Origin: Rhodanobacter thiooxydans LCS2
Lineage (GTDB): Bacteria; Pseudomonadota; Gammaproteobacteria; Xanthomonadales; Rhodanobacteraceae
Assembly (NCBI RefSeq): GCF_000264375.1
Contig: NZ_AJXW01000036.1
Span: forward strand, 1-34,514
Length of the DNA stretch: 34,514 nucleotides
Direction of reading: 5' to 3'
Under the pieces are notes generated by a model, which was not told the origin of the DNA, did no database searches, and worked only from the letters and a program-made list of their open reading frames with translations. This document shows, piece by piece, positions 17,119 to 25,830 of this stretch; within the stretch, counting starts at the first letter, position 1, and each line of letters opens with the position of its first letter. Made by a program: the position numbers and the translations under genes.

Positions 17119-17176
17119 GTGGCCGTTGGAGCAAACTTCCGCGACACTTTAAATTCCCATAGTTGAAATTCCTAAC

Positions 17177-17334
17177 GAGGCTCTAGAAAAAGTACCTTGA
17201 CGCGGATTCGCATGACTTCAGGGGATACTTGAACCCTTCCCGACAGGCTGCGCGGCGATTGTAGAACGTTTTGTGAGGTCGCTTTTCTCCTGCCTGGCGA
17301 TCAACTTACCCAACAGGGGTTTTTCTACAACTTC
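17177..17334. mobile_element. Insert 1: MITE-like element in an attC core
   Basis: 158 bp with inverted ends GAGGCTCTAGAAAAAGT (left) and, reading inward from the right, GAAGTTGTAGAAAAACC. It is preceded by CCTAAC and followed by AACGCTTGAG. Removing the insert and one AAC restores an intact attC core and arm. No gene is seen inside. The ends match those of insert 2, but the interior does not. Confidence 0.6.
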
Positions 17335-17387
17335 AACGCTTGAGTTAAGTGGCGGCGTAGCCGTCCGCCTTGGACAAATAGTTAGAC
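17331..17387 (-). other. attC site 2 (between cassettes B and C, interrupted by insert 1)
   Basis: 57 bp ending in GTTAGAC (17381-17387), with the arms CGCTTGAGTTAAGTGGC and GCCGTCCGCCTTGGAC. The left core now reads CTTCAAC; the original RYYYAAC core is split off to 17170-17176 (TCCTAAC) by insert 1. Stop codon TAA of cassette C lies in the right core. Confidence 0.85.
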
Positions 17388-17708
17388 AGCTTCGCCGCCG
17401 GAAGCCTTGCCTGCCTTTGTTGCTTTTGCATATGCCACCAAGACTGAAAGCGAAAGGACGACTGGCACAATGAAGCTTGAAACAAGTGGCGAAACTAGAG
17501 CCGGAAAATTTTGGCGCAAGAGGTGAATGACCGCTGCGTCGACTATCCAGACTGCAATGAAACCGAGCAGAAACGGAAACCATTTGTACTGCAAACGGAA
17601 CATGCCACGGCACACCAGAAAGGTGACTGCCCACCATAAACAAACGCTCGGAAGGCAGTATCCCAGCAGTCCCGCAATATACGCGGCCATTGATGCAGGC
17701 ACTTCCAT
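17382..17708 (-). CDS. Cassette C: small membrane protein
   Basis: A 108-residue hydrophobic protein with probable membrane segments near residues 6-30, 42-60 and 73-92, followed by a basic, Lys-rich tail (KATKAGKASGG). No family is recognised. The ATG at 17708 is chosen over a GTG at 17714 because AAGGAG lies 7 bases upstream. The TAA stop is inside the attC core. Its own Shine-Dalgarno suggests translation independent of the neighbours. Confidence 0.7.
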   Translation of the reverse strand: MEVPASMAAYIAGLLGYCLPSVCLWWAVTFLVCRGMFRLQYKWFPFLLGFIAVWIVDAAVIHLLRQNFPALVSPLVSSFIVPVVLSLSVLVAYAKATKAGKASGGEAV

Positions 17709-17724
17709 AGACACTCTCCTTGCT

Positions 17725-17781
17725 GTTTAACGCTTGAGTTAAGCGGCGGCGTAGCCCTCCGCCTTGAACAAAATGTTAGAC
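17725..17781 (-). other. attC site 3 (between cassettes C and D)
   Basis: 57 bp with a consensus core GTTTAAC (17725-17731) and GTTAGAC (17775-17781). The arms are GCTTGAGTTAAGCGGCGGC and GCCCTCCGCCTTGAAC. It is one of the best-preserved sites in the array and holds the cassette D stop codon. Confidence 0.9.
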
Positions 17782-18231
17782 CGCCGCCTGCTTAGCGCGC
17801 CAATTCGCGATCTTTCTGCTTGTGAATGCGTACTGGCCAGGATGCGATGCGCCGGTACAAAGTAAAAAATTCTCAAGAGCGCGGGTGAGCATAGCGGCTG
17901 CCTCGTGCTCAAAGTCAATGTGTAGATCTTGGCCCGAGCATATGTGCTTTAGCTCATGCTTGGCGCGATTGCGGAGCTGTGCAAAGTCACGTTCTATAGC
18001 GTCGCGACCCCAGACCACCTTGAAAGTGTCAAGGAGCTCACGGAGCGTCCGCTTGAGCGAAGACTCTAGACCTTTTTCCTCAGCGATCTTGCCGAGCAAC
18101 TCTTCAGCAGCGCCAGCTAACGTGATTACGGCCGGATACTCTTGACCCTGCATGTAAAAGCGCAGAGCAACCTCAAGCTGAGAGCGGGCGAGCTCTTGCT
18201 TTGGAATGCGCTGGTATGCAGAGGAAGTCAT
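17776..18231 (-). CDS. Cassette D: unknown helical protein with a HEPN-like RX4H motif
   Basis: A 151-residue, probably all-helical protein. It has ARSQLEVALRFYMQGQEYPAVITLAGAAEELLGKI at 13-47, then LRNRAKHELKH in the C-terminal half. R-N-R-A-K-H fits the RX4-6H motif of HEPN-domain RNases, and the first helix pair resembles HEPN-type hairpins. This is motif-level inference without a search. The start at 18231 is preferred to the frame's upstream end at 18327 because the latter runs through attC site 4; the ATG lies three bases from the attC core, with no Shine-Dalgarno. Its stop is in attC site 3. Confidence 0.7.
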   Translation of the reverse strand: MTSSAYQRIPKQELARSQLEVALRFYMQGQEYPAVITLAGAAEELLGKIAEEKGLESSLKRTLRELLDTFKVVWGRDAIERDFAQLRNRAKHELKHICSGQDLHIDFEHEAAAMLTRALENFLLCTGASHPGQYAFTSRKIANWRAKQAAV

Positions 18232-18234
18232 AGC

Positions 18235-18298
18235 GTCTGACGCTGGAGTTAAGCGGCGCGCGAGTTTCCCGCGCAACCGCTTGGACGACCGATTAGGC
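18235..18298 (-). other. attC site 4 (between cassettes D and E), degenerate
   Basis: 64 bp from GTCTGAC to ATTAGGC; each core differs from consensus at one position. The arms are GCTGGAGTTAAGCGGCGCGC and GCGCAACCGCTTGGAC. The changed cores may lower recombination. Confidence 0.75.
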
Positions 18299-18311
18299 GC
18301 TTGCCTGCCAG

Positions 18312-18593
18312 CTACTTCTCGACGCATTTGAAGTGCAGCGTGGCGCTACCTTCGCGAACGAATGGAATCGCATGGTCGGCTTTTACGTCAACGGTTTCAA
18401 CCGCCTTTCCCTCGCGCGAGCAAAATTCGTTTGCCTCTTTGTAGATATCCAGCTTAACCCCCTCCGGGGTGCCGAAAATGCCGGCTGCACTTTGCTTCGA
18501 GATTAGGTACGTTCCGCGATCTGCTGGCACTACCCCTGTGGATGCGCATGCGGCAAGCAGCAGTACGCATAGTGCGAGGAAGGAGAGTTTCAT
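18312..18593 (-). CDS. Cassette E: small lipoprotein
   Basis: A 93-residue protein starting MKLSFLALCVLLLAACAS, a lipoprotein signal with lipobox LAAC and lipidated Cys16. The mature part has two more cysteines (EFCSREG and HFKCVEK) and is otherwise featureless; no family is assigned. Small lipoproteins are common integron cassette products. GGGGAC precedes the ATG by five bases. Confidence 0.75.
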   Translation of the reverse strand: MKLSFLALCVLLLAACASTGVVPADRGTYLISKQSAAGIFGTPEGVKLDIYKEANEFCSREGKAVETVDVKADHAIPFVREGSATLHFKCVEK

Positions 18594-18638
18594 AGTGCGT
18601 CCCCTGTTAAGAGAAATCGAATGGGCGCCAATTGTGGC

Positions 18639-18695
18639 ACCTCACGCTGGAGTTAAGCGGCGACGTAGCCGTCCGCCTTGAACGAATAGTTAGAC
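18639..18695 (-). other. attC site 5 (between cassettes E and F)
   Basis: 57 bp from ACCTCAC (one mismatch to RYYYAAC) to GTTAGAC (18689-18695). The arms are GCTGGAGTTAAGCGGCGAC and GCCGTCCGCCTTGAACGA. The stop codon of cassette F is in the right core. Confidence 0.85.
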
Positions 18696-19166
18696 CTGTA
18701 GCTGGAACTTGCCAAGAATTTCTCTGGCGTTGATGAAGTAGTCCATGCATTGCATTGCAAAAAGCGAGAGGTTGCTCGGATTAGATTCTTCGACGCCTAT
18801 TTCATGTAGCCATGTGTGCGCCCAGCTCATCTGATTTCGTGGATTGGCTGGAAATAGGAGCTTGGAAAGGTCTGCCATCGCAGCGCGTAAATGAGACATT
18901 AAGTCTAATGCGGAGGAAGTTGCGTCTGGAGGAAACATTAGTTTTTCTAGCGCTTCCCTGACTTTGTTGAAGTCATTGTTTTTCTCTGCAGCAGACATAA
19001 TGGCCATAATGAGGGCGGCCGCCTGATAAATCTTGGCTTTGTTTTGGAAGTTCTGAGTGGTGAGTTTATCCATAACCAGGCTGGACCTCTGGATATGCGG
19101 CTGCTCGACCATTTCTTCGAACAAGATCTCAGCTAGATCAGTTGGAGAGAGAGTGGCCCGTTCCAA
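18690..19166 (-). CDS. Cassette F: unknown soluble protein, TTG start
   Basis: A 158-residue, mostly helical protein with no recognisable motif; the N-terminus is acidic (LAEILFEEMVEQ) and there are many Met, Leu and Asn residues. No signal peptide or membrane segment is present. The start is TTG at 19166, supported by CGGAG 8 bases upstream; no better ATG precedes Met20. The TAA stop lies in attC site 5. It could belong to a phage-defence or stress-related family, but nothing in the sequence shows this. Confidence 0.7.
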   Translation of the reverse strand: MERATLSPTDLAEILFEEMVEQPHIQRSSLVMDKLTTQNFQNKAKIYQAAALIMAIMSAAEKNNDFNKVREALEKLMFPPDATSSALDLMSHLRAAMADLSKLLFPANPRNQMSWAHTWLHEIGVEESNPSNLSLFAMQCMDYFINAREILGKFQLQV

Positions 19167-19185
19167 GGTGTGATCTCCGGGTGGC

Positions 19186-19243
19186 GTCTAACGCTTAAGT
19201 TTAGCGGCGCATGCGACGCGCCCGCTGAGATAGATGGTTAGGC
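19186..19243 (-). other. attC site 6 (between cassettes F and G)
   Basis: 58 bp with consensus cores GTCTAAC (19186-19192) and GTTAGGC (19237-19243). The middle (GCTTAAGTTTAGCGGCGC, GCGCCCGCTGAGATAGAT) departs from the other sites in sequence but keeps the two-arm layout. Confidence 0.88.
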
Positions 19244-19245
19244 AG

Positions 19246-19446
19246 CTAGCCTGACCATTGCCCGACGCGTTTCAGAAAGCTAATGGCTTCGCCGCGCAGT
19301 GGTTCCTCCAATTCTCGGGGATCCATATCCGTACTTTTAAGCATGATATGGCCACCATCAGCCCGAATTGCTTCTCGCAGACGCTGCAGCCTCTGCCGTT
19401 TCTCCAGCCACTTCTTCAGTTCATAACTTGGCTCATTTTGGTTCAC
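19246..19446 (-). CDS. Cassette G: 66-residue unknown protein
   Basis: A short basic-acidic helical protein (KKWLEKRQRLQRLREAIRADGG) without a signal peptide or known domain. The start is GTG at 19446 with CGGAG five bases upstream; the TAG stop lies two bases from attC site 6. The even helix pattern in residues 8-28 suggests an amphipathic or short coiled-coil segment. Upstream is the attC core that carries insert 2. Confidence 0.6.
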   Translation of the reverse strand: MNQNEPSYELKKWLEKRQRLQRLREAIRADGGHIMLKSTDMDPRELEEPLRGEAISFLKRVGQWSG

Positions 19447-19466
19447 GCGAACTCCGTTTGCCTAAC

Positions 19467-19633
19467 GAGGTTGTAGAAAAAGTGGTGGCAGCGCAGAGAG
19501 CCGGAAATATGGCCGACTAGTTGCCTGCGACAATTCAATTCTGAGTCCATTTCGATCCGCGACGCGTGATTGAGGCGCGTACGTGGGCATCAGAGATGCA
19601 AAGTCATAGATCATGGACTTTTTCTACAACCTC
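19467..19633. mobile_element. Insert 2: MITE-like element in an attC core
   Basis: 167 bp with perfect 17-base inverted ends, GAGGTTGTAGAAAAAGT at the left and its reverse complement at 19617-19633. It is flanked by AAC on each side (CCTAAC before, AACGCTTGAG after). The position is the same as in insert 1. The interior holds no supported gene and is unlike insert 1. Confidence 0.7.
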
Positions 19634-19699
19634 AACGCTTGAGGTAACCGGCGCGAACCCGCGTAGCGGGTTTGCGTCCGGTTGACCGAACTGTTAGCA
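19630..19699 (-). other. attC site 7 (between cassettes G and H, interrupted by insert 2)
   Basis: 70 bp ending in GTTAGCA (19693-19699), one mismatch from GTTRRRY. The middle forms GGCGCGAACCCGC/GCGGGTTTGCGTCC arms and a TAG turn. Its original left core GCCTAAC lies at 19460-19466, moved away by insert 2; the present left core is CCTCAAC. Confidence 0.82.
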
Positions 19700-19700
19700 C

Positions 19701-20156
19701 TCAACTCGGCCGCCTGACCGGAATGAGCAACTCGCGGTTGCTACCCGAATGAACAATAACAGCATAGACCAAACCGCTTTGGTGCTCAGCAAAGACGGCA
19801 GCTTGCTCTACGAGACCGCACCAACGCTTGCCCGGCTCAAGCTCGTAAGGAAGGCCTTGGCCGCCGCCCGGGCGAGGAACAAGGCCGACGTGCTGATTGC
19901 GCTTACGCGCAAGGCGATGAAAGATAGATTTGTAGCTGTAGAAGGCGAGATGGGTGAGAGTTGTGAGCTTGCCCCCACGATTGATGACCTCGACCAGAAT
20001 GTTTTTTGTGTCCGACCTATCACCTGCTTCTTGCATATTGGGCTGCGCCCTGACGGACAAGCGCTTACCGGATGTAGCCCACTTGTAAATGTCCCAGCCA
20101 AGAACGGCTGTAGCAATCGAGGCGCCCCACCACGCTGCAATGTCGGAAGCTGTCAT
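19701..20156 (-). CDS. Cassette H: membrane-anchored unknown protein (first cassette)
   Basis: A 151-residue protein with one N-terminal membrane segment (residues 5-27, IAAWWGASIATAVLGWDIYKW), followed by a soluble beta-rich domain that includes NILVEVINRGGKLTTLTHLAFYSY, a pattern seen in small immunoglobulin-like modules of unknown cassette proteins. No family is assigned. The ATG lies 10 bases after GCGTTAGCAC, the recombination junction at the attI-proximal end. It would be the first gene transcribed from any array promoter. Confidence 0.7.
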   Translation of the reverse strand: MTASDIAAWWGASIATAVLGWDIYKWATSGKRLSVRAQPNMQEAGDRSDTKNILVEVINRGGKLTTLTHLAFYSYKSIFHRLARKRNQHVGLVPRPGGGQGLPYELEPGKRWCGLVEQAAVFAEHQSGLVYAVIVHSGSNRELLIPVRRPS

Positions 20157-20357
20157 TGAGTGCTAACGCTAAGTAGATTTCAAAATGCAGTGTATTCCTG
20201 CAGCCTATCCGTGTTCTCCCTATAAACACTGCAACAGGAACCCGGATGAATCAAGGACCTGATCGTCCGGCTGCAGCCTAATCCTGCAATCTAATCCTGC
20301 CTCGTTGGCCCACTGGCCAGTGCCGCAAGCATCAGTATACGAGGGACTGTAGTCCCC
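20157..20357. other. Array upstream boundary; no integrase or attI recognised
   Basis: TGCTAAC at 20161-20167 is the terminal core site of cassette H. Beyond it the 190 bases up to the thioesterase stop hold no gene. A TACACT box reads on the minus strand (near 20188-20193), but lacks a good -35. The 10-mer CTAATCCTGC occurs twice, at 20278 and 20291. A true attI normally has an adjacent intI, and none fits here. Confidence 0.45.
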
Positions 20358-21143
20358 TCACCCAAACACCACCATACTCTGCCTGCTCAAGGCCACCGGT
20401 TCCCCACCCGGCCCCCACAGCATCACGCTCTGGTTGGTGTAGCCGTCGCGGGCGGCGATCAGTTCGGCGTCGACGCGCCAGTCGTCCAGGCCGAGGTCGT
20501 CGTAGCGGTCGCGCAGCAGTTCGAGCATCCAGGTGAGCGAGCTGCCGGGGGTGGGCGCGGCGAACATCGACAGGGCGATCGGCGGGATGAAGTCGGCGAA
20601 GGCGAGCACGTGGGTTTCGTCGACGGGGCCGTCGTCGCGCAGGGAAAGCTGCAGCACGCTGTCGCGCTGGCGGCCGCCGCTGAACGGCAGGTCGCCGCGC
20701 AGCCAGCGGGCGCGGAAGTGCTGGGTGAAGGAGGGCATGCGGCCTTCGACGTAATGCAGTTCCTGCGGCGTCGTGGCCGCGACGGGCGGTTGTTCGGGCT
20801 GGAAGTCCAGCGTCGAGGGACGCGCGCTGCCGAATACGCCGAGCAGCCGGCACAGCGTCTGTTCGCCGTCGCACAGGCTGGCCTCGACCTGGATGACGCT
20901 GCGCCCTGCGCGCAGCAGCCGCGCGCGGATGGCCACGCTGCCGGCCGGCACCGGCGCGATGAAAGTCACCTGCAGGGTGCGCAGCAGCATCTCCGTCGGT
21001 ACCAGCTCGCGCATCGCACGCAGCGCAAGTGCCGCCTGCAGGCCGCCGAAGGCGCTGCGTCCCTGCAGCCAGTCCTCGCTGACCGTAGCCTGCCAGCCGT
21101 CGCCATGGCGCGTGACCGCCTGCATCGCTTCGGAAAATCGCAT
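20358..21143 (-). CDS. TesB-like acyl-CoA thioesterase (double hot-dog)
   Basis: A 261-residue protein of the acyl-CoA thioesterase II-like group (4HBT_3), with two hot-dog halves. SAFGGLQAALALRAM near residue 32 and LLRTLQVTFIAPVPAGSVAI near 52 form the first half; the second contains PPIALSMFAAPTPGSSLTWMLEL. These enzymes hydrolyse acyl-CoAs in the cytoplasm. The start MRFSEAM at 21143 is chosen; the frame opens earlier at 21194 but without homology. It is divergent from the acyl-CoA dehydrogenase with 102 bp between them, suggesting shared control of acyl-CoA turnover. Confidence 0.88.
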   Translation of the reverse strand: MRFSEAMQAVTRHGDGWQATVSEDWLQGRSAFGGLQAALALRAMRELVPTEMLLRTLQVTFIAPVPAGSVAIRARLLRAGRSVIQVEASLCDGEQTLCRLLGVFGSARPSTLDFQPEQPPVAATTPQELHYVEGRMPSFTQHFRARWLRGDLPFSGGRQRDSVLQLSLRDDGPVDETHVLAFADFIPPIALSMFAAPTPGSSLTWMLELLRDRYDDLGLDDWRVDAELIAARDGYTNQSVMLWGPGGEPVALSRQSMVVFG

Positions 21144-21245
21144 GGATGGTGCCTGCGCCGGGGAGTGGCTTTCGATGATGCCAGCGCGACGCACCGAACG
21201 CCCGCATGCCTATACTCGACACCTCGACTCTGGTCGGAGCGCGCC

Positions 21246-22886
21246 ATGGCCTTCCTGCAGGATCCGCCGCAACTTCCCCACCCGTATCGCAGCGACCGCC
21301 TGCTGCTGGCCTGGCTCGACCGCGCACTGCCGGCCAACCGCCGCGCCGCGCTGGATGCCGATCTCGACGCGTTGGGCGACTACGCAGTGATGGCCTGGCA
21401 GCGCGCAGGCGCCACCACGCGGCGCAAGCCGGTGCTGACGCAGTGGGACGCGTGGGGACAGCGGGTCGACCGCATCGAGCTGACGCCGGCGTGGCAGGAG
21501 GGTGCGGCAATGACGACGCGCCACGCCGTGCTCGCCGCCGGCCACGGCGACAGCGAGCACGCGCGGCTGGAGGAATTCGCCCGGGTCTACCTGTATCACC
21601 TCGCCAGCGAGTTCTACACCTGCCCACTGGCGATGACCGACGGCGCCGCCACCGCGATCAAGGCCTCCGGCAACCGCGAGCTGATCGAGCGCGCGCTGCC
21701 GCATTTCCTCAGCCGTGATCCGGCCACCTTCTGGCTCAGCGGCCAGTGGATGACCGAGACCGCCGGCGGCTCCGACGTGGGGGATACCGAAACCCGCGCG
21801 CGGCAGGACGCCGCCGGGCAATGGCGGCTGTACGGGCGCAAGTGGTTCAGCTCGGCGGTGGTCGGCGAGGCCGCGCTGGCGCTGGCGCGGCCGGAAGGCG
21901 CCGGCAGCGGCGGCGCGGCGCTGGCGCTGTTCTACGTCGAGACGATGGACGGCGCGCGGCGCCGGCCGGAGCTGATCGTCGACCGGCTGAAGGACAAGCT
22001 CGGCACGCAGGAACTGCCCACCGCGGAGATCCACCTGGACGGCCTGCCCGCCTGGCCGCTGGGCGAGCTGGCCAACGGCGTGCGCCAGGTGGCGCCGGTG
22101 CTCAACGTCACGCGCAGCTGGAACGCGATCTGCGCGGTCGCCAGCATGGCCCGCGCGATCGCCCTGGCGCGCGACTTCGCCGAACACCGGCGCGCGTTTG
22201 GCCGTCCGTTGATCGAGCAGCTGCTGCATGCGCAGACGCTGGCCGACCTGCAGGCGCAGTTCGAGGGCGCGTTCGCGCTGGCGTTCGAGGTGGCCCACCT
22301 GCTCGGCCGGGTCGAGCATGGCGCGGCTGCTCCGCACGAGGCGGCGCTGCTGCGCCTGCTCACCCCGCTGGCCAAGCTGTGGACCGGCAAGCTGGCGGTG
22401 GCGATCTGCTCGGAGGCGCTGGAATGCTTCGGCGGCGCCGGCTACATCGAGGACACCGGCCTGCCGCAACTTCTGCGTGACGCGCAGGTGTACGCGATCT
22501 GGGAAGGCACCACCAACGTGCTGTCGCTGGACAGCCTGCGTGCGCTGGCCGGCGACGGCCTGGGCCCCTTGCGCACGGCCTGCACCGACTGGCTGGACGG
22601 CGGCGACGACATGCACGCGGCCAGCGCGATCCGGCAGACGCTGGACGCCGCCGCGCGCTGGCTCGACCGGCATGCGGCCGCACGCGACACGCTGGAAGCC
22701 GGCGCGCGCGGCCTTGCCTTCACCCTGGCGCGCTGCGCCGCGGCGGCGCTGCTGGCACGCCAGGCCAGCTGGTCGAGCCGCCGCGGCGACCCACGCCCGG
22801 CCGCAGCCCTGCACCGCTTCGTTGACCTCGGCCTCGACCGGCTGGTGACCCCGGACGCGGACAACACCGCCTTGCTGCTGGGCTGA
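21246..22886 (+). CDS. Acyl-CoA dehydrogenase, AidB-like
   Basis: A 546-residue FAD-dependent acyl-CoA dehydrogenase of the long AidB-like type. Landmarks are WLSGQWMTETAGGSDVGDTETRA (FAD and substrate site, near residue 165), RAFGRPLIEQLLHAQTLADL near 320, ECFGGAGYIEDTGLPQLLRD near 395 and IWEGTTNVLSLD near 417. The last 110 residues form the extra helical domain of AidB proteins. E. coli AidB is induced on alkylation stress and binds DNA; whether this one acts in metabolism or repair is not shown. It is divergent from the thioesterase gene. Confidence 0.9.
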   Translation: MAFLQDPPQLPHPYRSDRLLLAWLDRALPANRRAALDADLDALGDYAVMAWQRAGATTRRKPVLTQWDAWGQRVDRIELTPAWQEGAAMTTRHAVLAAGHGDSEHARLEEFARVYLYHLASEFYTCPLAMTDGAATAIKASGNRELIERALPHFLSRDPATFWLSGQWMTETAGGSDVGDTETRARQDAAGQWRLYGRKWFSSAVVGEAALALARPEGAGSGGAALALFYVETMDGARRRPELIVDRLKDKLGTQELPTAEIHLDGLPAWPLGELANGVRQVAPVLNVTRSWNAICAVASMARAIALARDFAEHRRAFGRPLIEQLLHAQTLADLQAQFEGAFALAFEVAHLLGRVEHGAAAPHEAALLRLLTPLAKLWTGKLAVAICSEALECFGGAGYIEDTGLPQLLRDAQVYAIWEGTTNVLSLDSLRALAGDGLGPLRTACTDWLDGGDDMHAASAIRQTLDAAARWLDRHAAARDTLEAGARGLAFTLARCAAAALLARQASWSSRRGDPRPAAALHRFVDLGLDRLVTPDADNTALLLG

Positions 22887-22988
22887 CGCGCACCTGCAGG
22901 GCCGTTCTCCACACACCTCGCCACGAGGCAAAGATCAAAAGCGGCGGGCGGTGCCCGCCTACGAAGCTGGGGTAAACGGCTTTTGGTA

Positions 22989-23055
22989 TAGGAGCCCGCT
23001 TGCGGGCGATGCTCTTCCATGTGTGGCCAAAGCATCGCCCGCAAGCGGGCTCCTA
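22989..23055. repeat. REP-like palindrome, copy 1
   Basis: The arms at 22989-23013 (TAGGAGCCCGCTTGCGGGCG...) and 23031-23055 are perfect 25-base reverse complements with a 17-base loop. Each arm also has an internal GCCCGC..GCGGGC dyad. The same family recurs at 31089-31176. It fills the gap between the acyl-CoA dehydrogenase and asparaginase genes and could stop or stabilise the first transcript. Confidence 0.88.
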
Positions 23056-23113
23056 CAGGCACGCCGGTGTCGGCACGGGCTAAAATGGCGCGACTTTCCC
23101 ACGGCCCACCGAC

Positions 23114-23605
23114 ATGCAGCACCTGACCATCGTCACCACCGGCGGCACCATCGACAAGATCTACTTCGACGACAAGTCGGACTACAAGATCGGCGCGCCG
23201 CAGATCGGCGAGATCCTCGGCCAGCTCGGCGTGGCGTTCCAGTTCGACGTGATCCCGATCCTGCGCAAGGACAGCCTGCACATGGGCGCCGAGGACCGCG
23301 CGCTGGTGCGCTCGACGATCGAGGCGCAGCCGCACCGCCACGTGCTGGTCACCCACGGCACCGACACCATGGTCGAGACCGCGCGCGAACTGGCCAGCAT
23401 CAAGGGCAAGGTGATCGTGCTGACCGGCGCGCTGAACCCGGCGCGCTTCCAGGGTTCCGACGCGGTGTTCAACATCGGTTGCGCGGTGGCCGCGGTGCAG
23501 ACCCTGCCCGACGGCGTCTACATCGCCATGAACGGCCGCGTGTGGGATCCGGCCAAGGTGCGCAAGAACCGCGACGCCAACCGCTTCGAGGAAGTGGCCG
23601 GCTGA
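23114..23605 (+). CDS. One-domain asparaginase-like protein
   Basis: A 163-residue protein that covers only the N-terminal domain of the type I/II L-asparaginase family (full length about 320-350). Both catalytic blocks are there: TIVTTGGTID with Thr12, and VLVTHGTDTMVETA with Thr83-Asp84; a Lys before VIVLTGA fits the triad's lysine. The C-terminal dimer domain, which completes the substrate pocket of a partner subunit, is absent. Similar short proteins occur in Xanthomonadales, so this is not a recent truncation: the frame ends cleanly, followed by a hairpin. Activity on asparagine is uncertain. Confidence 0.85.
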   Translation: MQHLTIVTTGGTIDKIYFDDKSDYKIGAPQIGEILGQLGVAFQFDVIPILRKDSLHMGAEDRALVRSTIEAQPHRHVLVTHGTDTMVETARELASIKGKVIVLTGALNPARFQGSDAVFNIGCAVAAVQTLPDGVYIAMNGRVWDPAKVRKNRDANRFEEVAG

Positions 23606-23619
23606 GCCGCGCATGAAAA

Positions 23620-23642
23620 GGCCCGGTCGATCCGACCGGGCC
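23620..23642 (-). terminator. Hairpin terminator downstream of the M4 protease gene
   Basis: A 10-bp stem with a 3-base loop (GGCCCGGTCG/CGACCGGGCC). On the minus strand it is followed by TTTT (23616-23619), which suits weak intrinsic termination of the protease transcript. It also lies 14 bases after the asparaginase stop, so it may act on both converging transcripts. Confidence 0.6.
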
Positions 23643-23703
23643 CGGCTTGACGATCACTGCTCCTTGGGTAAAACGACGGACCGTCCGTGGCCCGCCAGGG
23701 GGC

Positions 23704-25830
<2,127 letters not shown>

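Larger units (their letters stand above)
15825..20167 (-). mobile_element. Integron cassette array without integrase (CALIN)
   Basis: Eight minus-strand genes are separated by seven attC-like sites of 56-70 bp. Each site begins on the plus strand with a form of RYYYAAC and ends with a form of GTTRRRY, with a near-palindromic middle (GCTTGAGTTAAGC..., ...GCCTTGAAC). This is the aadA type of attC. In cassettes B, C, D and F the stop codon lies inside the core site GTTAG, a classic cassette feature. The genes look poorer in GC than their neighbours and mostly lack known homologues. No integrase gene or recognisable attI is present, and both flanks are chromosomal genes, so mobility would need an integrase in trans. 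In transcription order the first cassette is the one at 19701-20156. Confidence 0.88.

Noticed and set aside
17218-17643. A 141-residue frame across insert 1, attC site 2 and cassette C
   Set aside because: It overlaps a better supported gene with its own Shine-Dalgarno and reads through a recombination site; the composition is without pattern.
17177-19633. Group IIC-attC introns or IS1111-attC elements as the attC inserts
   Set aside because: Those elements target attC sites but are over 1 kb and code for a reverse transcriptase or transposase. The inserts here are under 170 bp and code for nothing.
16619-20167. CRISPR array made of the repeated GCTTGAGTTAAGC blocks
   Set aside because: The repeats are 450-550 bp apart with genes between them, variable in sequence and bounded by RYYYAAC/GTTRRRY cores, which is the attC pattern. 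No cas genes are present.
20610-22886. A 758-residue plus-strand frame starting in the thioesterase gene
   Set aside because: The first 212 residues are antisense to the thioesterase; the true acyl-CoA dehydrogenase starts at 21246 with a family-like N-terminus.
23114-23605. Asparaginase pseudogene
   Set aside because: The frame is clean, both catalytic blocks are intact, and no remains of a C-terminal domain are seen in the following bases, which form a hairpin. A natural short family form is more likely.
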